Shown here one piece after another: positions 12,641 through 23,322 of a DNA stretch of 64,000 nt (its first letter is position 1; the number at the start of each line of letters is the position of its first letter). A program made the translations under genes and the position numbers. The notes under the pieces are model-generated. The model searched no databases, had not been told where the DNA came from, and saw only the letters and a list, made by a program, of their open reading frames with translations. This stretch comes from Parelaphostrongylus tenuis. Its lineage: Eukaryota > Nematoda > Chromadorea > Rhabditida > Metastrongylidae. Location of the stretch: the NCBI GenBank assembly GCA_019055375.1, contig JAHQIW010006039.1, forward strand, positions 17,610 through 81,609, given 5' to 3'.

Positions 12641-13659
12641 TGCGCTAATGATATTTCACACAAGCAGTCCCAAAAAGGTTAAAATTGGTCGAGTAGAATC
12701 GTCGCTCAACATTCTCAACCACAAACTAAACTTTACATTACTTTACGCATGTAATCCGATTAAATAGGTGATAATCTGATTGTCACGTACTCGCAAGGTA
12801 GCATCCTAAGCAGCGGCTCTGATAGCCTCATGAGATAAAAAATTGAGCAACGTAAATAGTTGAGTGTACTACCGATTATGGCAGACTAATGTTGCTAGAA
12901 GAAACCAGTTCTGCTTCATTTGCTTTATTCCAGTATGTATATATTAGTACTCAATTTATTTGGATTGTTAGCCCCTACAACACAAGCAAACTCGAAAGCG
13001 TCTTCCATTGGCTAATCTGACTGTAGTTCATTTTCATGCTAAAATACCATTTGCAAAGATTATCCAGGTTATGCAAAGGTCTATAAATTAGTCTTTATAT
13101 CGGCATCTTGCATGGGCACGCTGGAGCAAAAAAATACTTAAGAGAGGCTTACTTTTACCAGTTCGATATCTCATCGAAAAACAGTTGGAATCCCATGTTG
13201 ACCTGCCTGGACCACACTTTTTGTAACATTTCTGGTTGCTTAATTTTTTTAGGTATCTCATGCAGTTGAAGTTCATTGCAAGCCGTCAGAAGAGTGTTGT
13301 AGTTCAAGATAGCTACACCTTTTCCTCCCTTCAGAATACCCCTGATGGCAAGGAGAATGCAATCCGAACGTAATGGGGTAGTTTAACAAGCAACTGGTAG
13401 CTTTGATTTCCTCCATTTGAAATAAAATGTCATAAGCATAGATATGAATTATTTTCATCATGCATGCCTTTAGGCATACGTTTTCGACAGTGAGAGCAGA
13501 CCTTGCACAGGGTAAGCCATTAAGCGATCGTTATCATTTTCGCTAAAAGGTCACCATAGAAGAGAAATTTTGCATGAACGAAAGCAATGATGAATAAGTT
13601 GATGACTGTATGATGAAACTTCATTGCTGACATTTTGTAAATCGATCTTGCTTCACGAG

Positions 13660-14845
13660 TCGTAGGAGTCCTGTGAGGTCATTTGAAGCATTGCATTCGC
13701 TTCGCTTCTTCTCTCCTGCATGGACATAGCGGCTCTGAAGATTTTCATTAGCCACGTGACCTCAGAAACAGAATGAAGATCGATTTCGGACGAGACTAAT
13801 CCACTATTGTAGATTCATCTTTTGCAAGCACTCATTATCGTATGTCATAGATATTCGTTTTGATCCAGTTCCACTAGCGCTTTACGCAAGTCGAGATTTA
13901 ATCGCCAGTAACCGGTTGTCATAGCTTACGTCGTTCGCAGGTGCGCAGAGTGTACAAGGTTCTAAGGGTACAATAACTGAAGTGTATTGCCGATTAGGTG
14001 ACCTTCTTCCTAAGGTAGCAAGAATATAGTGAGGACACTCAAGGTGTTAACGAATTTCTCTTCCGTTGTCACTCGTGAGAACGTCAGCCGTCTTGTGGCA
14101 AAATATCTCACAATTCCTTGAATTTGTTCATCCTTTAATAGCGCTTCGGATGAAAATACCATCTCTTGCCATCACGTGCGACACTTTTGGGAGTGAATAA
14201 TCTTATGTACGTCGCATTTCGAAACCCAGGAATAACCTTCACAATAATGGGATCGCACTCCAACACTATAGATACTTGTCCTCTGGGTTTTTGCTCCATT
14301 GATTCTACGGAAGATAAAACGCTTTGCGCACCATAAAGCGATGATGGTCTCAACGAACGGATACTCACATAATGATCTAAAATCTACCTTCTACTTCGAT
14401 AGAGTTGATAAGTGCTGATCAAAGTGAGGTCTTATAAACTATCCCTCCATCAAAAAGGTCGTTCTTGAAAACGTTTGTATTGTCGTGTATGATCACTCTG
14501 TTGTGCCACCATTTTAATCGTGGCCGACTAGCCTAATGATATGCATGACCCATTTAGGATTCCTTTCGACATTCGATGATTTTAAAAGCATAAATGCAGA
14601 CAGTCTCAACTATAAACACAGGAGTGTCGCGTAGTATTTCAGACGCAGCCTTCCAAACATCTCTCGAACTTAGTCAACACTTGCCCTAACATGGCACTGA
14701 AATTTTTTTTATCAAGCGTTTGGATATTATGGTTACAACAGTGTGAAAGAATTTCTATGAACATCTGAAAAGAAGAATTGCTCAGAAATTTTCGACTAAG
14801 TTTTCGTAAACTGATGTCAGTACCTCGCATTTTCAAAATGTGCAC
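13660..14845 (-). CDS. Possible minus-strand gene fragment (unassembled exons)
   Basis: Several protein-like open frames lie in the same orientation. One covers 14639-14845. A second, 14135-14368, ends in HPKRY. A third at about 14000-14130 contains QIQGIVRYFATRRLTFSR. A last one, ending at a stop near 13663, contains SMQERRSEANAMLQMT. No consistent, in-phase set of GT-AG introns could be built, no family was recognised and no start was found. It may be a gene, a pseudogene or noise. Confidence 0.2.
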
Positions 14846-14849
14846 ATTT

Positions 14850-16010
14850 TCTTACATTCGCACTTTTTGTGCGAAAAAATTTTACTACTAATTTACTTCA
14901 CATGAGTTTGATAAAAATTCGTAAAGTGAAATAATATATCGTATAAACTCGTTCTGGAAAAATAACACTTGGATCAGGACAGTGGGATTTGAATTCGTTT
15001 AGAGAAGTCCTTTTATACTAGGAAAAATAGCTCAGTATTTTCTGAGGGTCAATATGTGCGCATGTGGCAAAAGATATGTCGACACAGACATGGCGACGAC
15101 GACGTCTCATCCAGCAGAGCAGAGGTCGAAACTAAATCGACGTATCAGCATCAGCACGACTACGTCAATGGAAGCCAGGAATGATGACTGATATGTTCGC
15201 TTGAATCATTATAAAGCTGGAAAATGTCATTAGTCATGACCAACGAAAATATCAGTATTGATCCAAAATTAAGAATGATTACAGTGAATTTTCGTGTTAC
15301 CATATGAGAGTCTGTTACCGACAAAATGATGCATGCTCTGCATCTATGACATAGCTCATGAAGCTTTTAGTTGACTGAGTTGAGCATGACAAGTTTTATC
15401 ATTGTTAAATGCATCAAGGATATCATTTTTGTTTCTCTTAGGCATACTTCTCACCGTCATTATAGTACGTACTTTCCCTAGTTATATTTTTCATTGCTAC
15501 AGTTGCTCCTATGCTATAGTAAAATTTCAATTCATTCCCTTAAAAAAATAGTGTTTTTGACAGCGTTGTTGTTCAGCAAAGGCTGAATTGGCCAGTTGTA
15601 GCTCGGTGCTTCATAGTCACTAGCGACGAATGCTCATTTTTTGAGTAAAGGAATGAAGGACCGTATTTTTGAGACGCATAGTCATTAAAGGTCGGGATTT
15701 TTTTGAGACTTAATTTAGAAAGAAGCTATTGTATAGATTCACCTTTTTGATGATAAAGCTGTAGACTTTAACAGTGTTCGCCCCGTAATCAGTGCAGTGC
15801 AGAAAATAAATTATGAACTCGAAGTCAAGGAGGAAAATAAAAGCGTCTTTTACCATAATTGTGTGATTAGTTGCTGTTAACAGAAAATTTTCTGAGTACG
15901 CGGACTAGACGATTAGTACGAAAAGCGGACTATCAAGCTTCAGATAAATCAGAAAATAAACAAAAAAAAAAACTTAGAAGCGGTAAGAAGTGGAGGAATG
16001 AGATTCATTT
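14850..16010. other. No recognisable feature
   Basis: AT-rich DNA without supported exons or repeats. Confidence 0.45.
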
Positions 16011-16019
16011 CTAAGTTGT

Positions 16020-16208
16020 TTGATCGAGAAGGCTGTTAAATGGAATAAAAAAAAAACGTTGTCGTCTGATTCTGGTGATTCAGCGGACGAAAATAAATCA
16101 AATGGAGGTCATATTGAGAAGAGTACTAAAGAGGCCTATCACTGCTTATTTGTGAGAGCTTCGCAATTCTTTCATAATAAAAAAGAATGTTTTTGTTCAA
16201 CTTTTTGA
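16020..16208 (+). CDS. Short Ser/Asp/Lys-rich open frame, unknown
   Basis: A 62-codon frame with no ATG at its 5' end. Its centre is hydrophilic (SSDSGDSADENKSNGG). It resembles a disordered exon but has no homology that I recognise, and flanking splice sites are unconvincing. Confidence 0.15.
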   Translation: MIEKAVKWNKKKTLSSDSGDSADENKSNGGHIEKSTKEAYHCLFVRASQFFHNKKECFCSTF

Positions 16209-16354
16209 TTGATGCTCACTAAAATCGTGGTAGTAGAAGCGACACACGCTGTTTCGACACTGACTATAGATCTTCCTCGATACTCCTAAATGTAATTTCT
16301 ACTAATTTTACTGCACTTCACACAGATTATGATTTTTCGTATAATCCTAGGATA

Positions 16355-16567
16355 ACTGAGTGGTGAGCAAAAGTACGAACTTAGGCGGGAGCCGAACCCG
16401 CGTTTGATGCAAACGCGTGCTACCACCATAGCACCGAGGTGCATTCGGGACGCGTTATTACCACTACAACCACCGAGGTGCATTCACATCATCACTCTCT
16501 CGTTTCTAGTGTGGATGAAACGCGGGTTCGACTCCCGTTTGAGGTCGTATGTTTGCTCACTACTCAA
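16355..16567. repeat. SINE family C inverted pair (palindromic tRNA-like arms)
   Basis: The left arm (16355-16445, minus) and right arm (16515-16567, plus) are inverted copies. The outer ends GAGTGGTGAGCAAAAGTACG and CGTATGTTTGCTCACTACTC are near reverse complements. Inside each lies a tRNA T-arm (GCGGGTTCGACTCCCG on the coding side, with the B-box GGTTCGACTCC). Only the left arm keeps most of the cloverleaf (A-box side near 16418-16440). Confidence 0.65.
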
Positions 16568-16699
16568 TTCTCTTAGAAATAAATGGAACTCCTAAATGTC
16601 TCTTCAAAATTCCTTAACAATTTGCTAAAGTGACAAAATCAACTCTTTTGAAGCAAACGTATTAGTATCCTCATATTTATTGATTCCATATCGATGATA

Positions 16700-16766
16700 A
16701 AATATCAATATTGAAGTTTGAGCGTGGTCTTGAGAAAACACTCAGAACGAAAAGTATGATAATAGA
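16700..16766 (-). repeat. Foldback (MITE-like) family 1, solitary terminal repeat
   Basis: Contains the family terminus TTTGAGCGTGGTCTTGAGAA followed by AACACTCAGAACGAA and GTATGATAAT. It matches the right end of the copy at 48850-49245. Confidence 0.6.
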
Positions 16767-17849
16767 ATATGTTTGCTATTATAGCACTTTTCCACAAACA
16801 TTACTCTATCCTCATGAAACACGAGACGTTTTACACTCACGTTCTGATTCTGTTCGCTAAATTGGCCGAACTCCACCATTATTAATAGAACAAAAATTTC
16901 ATCAAGACCATCTATATCACTTCATATCCATTTCAAGCTTAACTCACAAGCATTTTGAGTAACCATTGTTTGCTCAATTGTCAAATAAATCTCCGTCCCC
17001 AAATAAATTTGTGATTACCGTTTATGAATCACTTTAGTAAAGGTATATGAAAAACTTTGAAAAAACCAACAAATATTACATTCACAAGTTCAGAAGAAAC
17101 TAATAACCACCAAAGATCACTAACATCTCTTAGAAATGAGAGAGAAACTTTATTCGAGAATTTTTAAAGTGAGATGAGAATTCAAATTCTCTTTTGGAAG
17201 GTTCCTTTCCAATATTCTGCCAGTGTAGGAATGAAGAAATATTTAGTGACTAGTCATGTTGAAGTAAAGTGAAGATCGGATTTTGGAGTATTATATTTTG
17301 AATCATGAACAAAGGAATTTAAGTAAAAGTTCAACTTATTTTAGTTAGGAAGTGAACTGATTTGCTAGTGATTATTGAAGAGTAAAAAAGTACGTAGGAT
17401 ACGAGAACGATATTGCAGCTAAAGGAGCTACGGGGAAGAAGAAAAGCGAAAACATCACAGCGTTCTGTGTTTTCTGGGCAATACACACTTGATTGAGAAA
17501 CATTACGCTATCAAAATGCTGTCGTCTAGTTAGAACGGAACACGATGTTCGATGAGTGAGAGCGATAGAGGGTTCTCGCCGTAATGCCGGATCTCAACAA
17601 GATTGTTCTAGTCGACGACACTCTTCATTGGCTTTATTACGGTAGCACAACCACATTAATGGGCAGCAAGAGAAAAAATACAGCCAAATTGAGCTATTAA
17701 AGCTTCTTGAACATCTTTCCGAACTTTTTTCGAATAATTTCAGCTACTGTTCCAGCAGTTTTCAATACTTTTATTTTTAGTTGTTTTTTTTTATGCAGAA
17801 AATATCTGTGGTAGAAATATTTTCATATTTTGCGGCTATTTATTTCATC

Positions 17850-18315
17850 GTTTGTTTCAAGTGTTTTCTTGAGACCGCGCTCAAAATTAGATACATCTCA
17901 TAATTATTATTTGAGTCAGCATGTCATGTGGAGTGTTATGGGCTCTTGTACAGTTCGATCACTTGTTGCGGCCTTGCAGCCTTCTCAGTCGAGCAAGCCC
18001 TTCGTCTTTAGCCCATCCTTTCGGGGCTCCCTGCACCCCCTATAAAGAGTAGACGACGACAAACGACTTACTCAATTGCCGTCAAATGAAATGAATCACT
18101 AGATTGGCAGTGTCCTACACCCGCTTGCTCCTAGCTGGTATTTTTGAAATACCATATCCGTTTATTTCGAGTGTTTTTTTGGAACTACCCTCAAAATTGA
18201 ATATATCTCATAATTTTTGATCCAACGTGTTATGGGGTCTGTTATGAGCCAGTAAAAGACCACATGACATGTTGGCTCAAATAAAAATTATGAGCTACTA
18301 TTTTCTTGTAAGATT
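17850..18315. repeat. Foldback (MITE-like) family 1, two overlapping or nested copies
   Basis: A left terminal repeat at 17855-17960 (GTGTTTTCTTGAGACCGCGC) is followed by interior sequence. A second left terminus comes at 18170-18240 (GTGTTTTTTTGGAACTACCC) and an inverted right terminus at 18240-18300 (AAAGACCACATGACATGTTG). Interior words match 48890-49035. Confidence 0.6.
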
Positions 18316-18424
18316 TTCTTGTAACTGGAGGAAAAACATGTCATTTCTTTAATCCTTCAATGAAGCTTTCATAACACGGTGGGAGTATGAGAGTGTAGCG
18401 CAATACTTGAACGTAACCTGCAAC

Positions 18425-18650
18425 GTACATGTTGTCGTTGACTCAGACCGACGCCCAGGCTCATCAAGCCTTTTATCCCTACAGTGCCAAATCATTTGGT
18501 GTCATACTTGTCTGGAGAACTGGAGGATTTCGTAGATTGATACAGTGGTAGGAGACGGCAAGTCTACAGGCATGATATGCATTCAATAACCTCGAGCGAA
18601 AACGTGATGGAGTCGGATGAATCTCTCAGAGGTTGGCAGACGCCGGAACT
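18425..18650 (+). repeat. SINE family A copy, 5' part degraded
   Basis: Shares the family body in order: CCCAGGCTCATCAAGCC, a TGTCTGG word, GATATGCATTCAATAACCTC and a GGATGAATCTCTCAGAGG end. The tRNA-like head is largely lost. Confidence 0.55.
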
Positions 18651-18940
18651 CTAGACCTCTACTTCATCAAGGATTAGTAAAATTGTTCATAGCGAATGTA
18701 GTGAAGAGCCACTCACGTATGATGAATACTCTGATTTACATGCTCAAGCAGCCAAGAACTCAATCCTCAAACAGTCGTTTGCTTAGTATCTCGTTCTTTC
18801 TATTATGACCGCCCTTAAAGGCTACCGAACATTAGAAAAATTATTTTTATAAGTTAAATACCTGTCCATTCGACACTTTAAGCTTAATGATAAAAGATGG
18901 ATAGTCATTAATTAAGTCTAGACAGATATACTATATCGAG

Positions 18941-19034
18941 TTAATCTATAAGCATGCGCAATCGTCGTGTCTAAATCTACAAGTATGCGCAATCGTCGTG
19001 TCTAAATCTACAAGTATGCGCAATCGTCGTGGCT
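18941..19034 (+). repeat. 31-bp tandem repeat, three units
   Basis: Three head-to-tail units contain GCGCAATCGTCGTG at 31-base spacing. The second and third units are nearly identical (TCTAAATCTACAAGTATGCG) and the first differs by a few bases. The pattern suggests recent local duplication. Confidence 0.85.
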
Positions 19035-19995
19035 ATAGTTGACACGTTCACGTGGGTTCCGATCAAGTCTGATCTTCGGCGCCGATCCGGGCCGAAACTA
19101 AGCGAAACATTCGAAAAAGGTGCGGCTAATGGGTCGATTCCAGATATTATGACTGCGTAAAGTAGTGACCGATTTCCAGCATCACGAACGAGTCCTATAG
19201 TTTGAAAGATCAGTTCCTATGTAAATCTACTGATTTCAACAAAAGACGTTTGATTCTATCTATATTACGTTGTGATTTTCTGAACGAGCAGTTTTTCTCC
19301 GCTTTTTCTGTCAAATCTAGTATTGTCAAATACTATGTCATAAGAGTGGTGGGATATAGCCGAGTGTTCAGCGACGGCACGTTGTCAAGAAACATTACGC
19401 TTGTTCAACTCCCGTCGACAACTTCTCAAGATCACCTGAGAATGCGGTAGCCTGGCTACTTTTTAGATTGTAGACAAGATTTAACTCTTGATTCCCCTAA
19501 GTATTCTACAACATTCATGGAGGACGAAATCTCAGCCGGAGTAAAACGTGAAATATTCATGGACCTTTGTAGACGAATCGAGTGTTCAAAGTAGTGAAAT
19601 CGGACAGTAACATGTGATCAAGGGTCGTGTGAAGTTTGAAAAAGAATGATTGGTCAAAGAAAAACGGAACGGACAAGCGAAATTTCGCCTACAGAGGAGT
19701 AGTGGTGTGCTTTTTATTGTTGTGCAGGGTTTTTTCGCCCGAATAAGGTGCATATGTGAAGCATCTGATAATCTAAATTTGTTCACAGCACTCTTCTGGA
19801 AATGAGATCTGAGTAGGTCTGAAACTGAAGCAATGTCTTTTGAAGGAATTCTAACTCAAATGCTTTTGTTATCGAAATCCTATCGCCACTGGCCAAAAAA
19901 AAAAATTACCCATACAGCGGAATCATTAATGAAGCGTCGACGATGCATTCAATTTGTCCGGGATCATATCAATTACAGTCATTAGAAGATTGGAA

Positions 19996-20280
19996 TGGAG
20001 GCGCAGCGCAGCGGAAGAGGTGCCTTGCAAAAACACATTATCTCGATTTATGGTTCGATCTCATATTCGGTGCTCACAAAAGCTATCATCCTTCCAGAGT
20101 TGATGGGCTGGTATCGGACTCGTCTGGAAGCATGACGGCGCTGATTTGTTACAGATGTGCTACCACAAGTCATTGTATAAGCCCAGATATGCAATCATCT
20201 TTGAAGATACTTAATCAAGTTGAATGCATGACGCATTTTTCACGTATTGATTAACGCCAAAAGCTTCATCCTTCATTCCT
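19996..20280 (+). repeat. SINE family A copy, near full length
   Basis: It has an A-box-like head (GGCGCAGCGCAGCGGAAGAG) and a B-box-like TGGTTCGATCTC. The body follows with CTGGTATCGGACTCGTCTGG, then GATATGCAATC, GAATGCATGACGCAT and a terminal GATTAACGCC..AGCTTCATCCTT. The overlapping 103-codon ORF is an artefact. Confidence 0.7.
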
Positions 20281-20659
20281 TTTTGTAATGATTTCAACAC
20301 ATCTACCACGGAAAAGCCAAATCTTTGTGGAATTCATAGACGTAGGCGGAGAACTATCTAACTATTTATTTTAACCTGTTTATCATCTTGGTGTTGACGT
20401 GAAGAAAATATATCCCCGACAAATGCTGAAAAAAAAAATGGATGGATTTAGTGAACCCGCAATTCCGCAAATTCTTTTCTCTCGTGTCTTCACGGACTTT
20501 CGAAAAAATTAAGCCAATACAGAGCCGTTTACGGGAGAAGAGAGAGAATAAGTTTGTTGCGGATAAATTTTCTCGGTTCTTTTCTGTTAGACGGAAGTAA
20601 AGAAACGACATCATTCGGTGGCGAAGTAATAGTGAAAGCGCGCGACAGGTGTGGAACAT

Positions 20660-21290
20660 AATTTTATTTTCAGTGCTACAGTGCTATAAAAATGTCTTAA
20701 TCTTGTCAGCCACAGTAAGATAAAAGGTATATTACAAAAGACGTGATTTTCTTTTTATTTCTTACGCAAAAATACACAGCCTCTACAGCTCAAGAGTGCA
20801 ACACCATAATGTGCTTTACTTACTGTCGTTGTTTCTGATAACTCTCCTGATCTTCTGAACGAGAAGTATCCTGATCCTTAGAGATATACAAAATATATTA
20901 CTGAAACACCGTGTATGTTGAAGAGTTTATTTTCGATGGCTGCTGGGAAACTTTGATAAGAGCCCAAGTTGCATCATTATTGGTTAACGAGTTATTAGAA
21001 AACTCTGGAGGTAATCGGTGATTTTGTTCATCGTCAGCTATAAAAGTTACCGTTGGTCATTATAGGTAAGAAACCAAACGATTAAATTTGAAAAAGTGAT
21101 CATCGATACAGTTTCTTTTTGGAATTTTCTCTAAGGAAGACAACCTCACCAAGGAACAAATGAAGACTTTGACCGCCATGAATTGATTTTCACTTGTGTA
21201 CCTTGCGCGAATTCGTCGCACAGCACTCATTCGCAAAAGGTTTTATTACTTTTGTACCAGAGTTATGATGTTATATCTATACATTCAAGA
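20660..21290. other. No recognisable gene
   Basis: Apart from a relic of the diverged repeat at 20655-20700 (TAATTTTATTTTCAGTGCTA), nothing supportable. Confidence 0.4.
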
Positions 21291-21294
21291 ATGT

Positions 21295-21392
21295 TGGTGA
21301 TATGCAAAAGTTTGAACCTCGGACAGGATTTGAACCCAGGTCACAACCTTTGCGGAGCGCTTGCTAACCACTGCACTACCAACGCTTTGCTC
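21295..21392 (-). repeat. SINE family C copy (tRNA-like)
   Basis: Reverse complement of a tRNA-like unit. A T-arm side (GGATTTGAACCC) and an A-box side (CTAACCACTGCACTAC) lie about 40 bases apart, next to the family-typical ATGCAAAAGTTTGAACC. It is interpreted as a SINE because the flanks match other copies; a degenerate tRNA gene is the alternative. Confidence 0.5.
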
Positions 21393-21449
21393 TGTTACCA
21401 TTTCTTATGTTTTTTTTCCCGCGCTTAACATCATACCTTTACTCTTGCC

Positions 21450-21605
21450 TATTTATGTAGACCGCGCTCAAAAACAATAACATAGACACCGAAAGGCACC
21501 GTACTACTAATGAACCTTGAGAGGCGGAACAACTGTCCATACTGTATAAGTGCCATATTAGACATCAAAAAAAGTCTCAGAATATATTAGTAGATTAATA
21601 TGAGT
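21450..21605. repeat. Foldback family 1, degraded copy
   Basis: A left terminus (GTAGACCGCGCTCAAAA) and an inverted right part (ACTGTATAAGTGCCATATTA, as at 41210 and 49130) enclose a short interior. Confidence 0.5.
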
Positions 21606-22404
21606 CAATTTGGGAAATCCTGCTCTGTATCTTATAACTTCCAATAAAAAAACTCACAGAGATATAATCATAGTCTATGTATCAGTTCAAGGGTGGTTCC
21701 GATTCCACTGTATCCGCTCGTCAGTGTCTCTTCGAGCGCTCTATGACTTGAAATACTTTTCAACTTAGAGCTTTTCACTGCTTTTTTAAAAGCTGTGTTT
21801 AGAATTGTCTACTTTACAACTTTTTTCACCTAACATATAGAGAATAGGTCTCTTGTGTTCATTGTTCTTTCAAATCGAAGAATTCAACGACTCTCCACTC
21901 CTTTTACTTTCTGAAAATGCGCTAGGTATCTAGCAATATCTTTCCATCCTTCCACTTTTGTTACGAACCAGATGTGCGCTCTTCCGGACATAGTCAAAAG
22001 CCAAAAAGCAGGCCACTCCTGCAAGCCGCCAAGTTCTCAGCTTTTCAAAATTTTTAACTCTTTGGAAGTTGACGGCACCGCAAGTGGATACTTTATACTT
22101 CGTTCTTGTTTGCAAACAAAGTTTAGAAAATTACTAAAATCACAGAAAATACCTACGAGAATACATGCGACGCATAGTAATAAGACACGCAGAAATACTA
22201 CCAGAACAAAATACATGATCAATTCGGCGAAAAGATTACTTAAAAGAAGTGAATTCATCTTCTATTCGGAACACCGAGGCCACCATGAGCTGATTTAGAT
22301 TCTCAACGCAAACGGAGCGAAAATGAACACCTCATACGCCACCCTACGAATCTAAGCTGATTCGCGAAGTATGTAGAATGTGTGTACTTGAACAACCTCA
22401 ATAA

Positions 22405-22500
22405 TACTAAAGTGTGAGCAAAACTCAGAAGCACAAGTGGGTTTCGAATACGTTGTCGTCCATGTCGGAGACCTACGAGCTATCCACCGAGGTGAATGTC
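22405..22500 (-). repeat. SINE family C remnant
   Basis: Carries GTGAGCAAAACTCAGAAG, then tRNA-like sequence in reverse orientation (GGGTTTCGAATACG and GAGCTATCCACCGAGG). Confidence 0.4.
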
Positions 22501-23322
22501 ATTTTCTGCTTCTCAGATTCATTACGTTGACCGATGATTGCTAAAAACAGCAATAGAGTCGAAATACGGTCGAGTGGAAGACAAAGCATGGACCTTGGCC
22601 GGTGGTGGTGGAGAACATGTAAGACCCAAGTAGGGTAATCCTGGACAATCAACCGAGCCGAAGTTCCAGACTTGCTCGTATCTCAGAGTCCTTATTGTTG
22701 TCTTTCGAAACACACCCAGCCATAGGAAAGGATTAGGCAGTAAATAAAAGCTAAAGCACTATAAGTCTCAAACAGTTACAGGAGATTTAGGCAGTGATTT
22801 GCAAGTACACCACACCATTCCTCGTGTAAGTCGAGAATCATTGCAATATAGCACATATCAGCAATAGATGTAACGACACGCACGATACAGAAGGAACTTT
22901 CTAAAATGCAGAGGAGTGGGACAAGAAATCAGTCAATCTCATGGCGATATGGGAACATTAGCCTACATCAACGCTGACATTCCTGTCCGCATGGAAGTCA
23001 CCTTGCACTTTCGCCAATCCGACTGGGTGATACTACTACCAGTTCACCAGCTATCTATCAAACGTTGTTCGGTAACTATGAATCACAGGATTAGCAGCTA
23101 CTTTGGACTTTATAGAAATTGTATAATGAGCCCTATCTTCATAGTTCTGTATACACATACTGTCGCAGAAAAAGAAAGAAAACATTTACTAATCGAGGAT
23201 TGACAATCTATCATGTATTAACAATAAGACGTTGAAAACTTTGTAAAAACTCAAAAACTGAAGTCTTCATACACTCCTTCGAACAAGAACGATAATTAAC
23301 TCTATGACGACCTACTGCTTAT

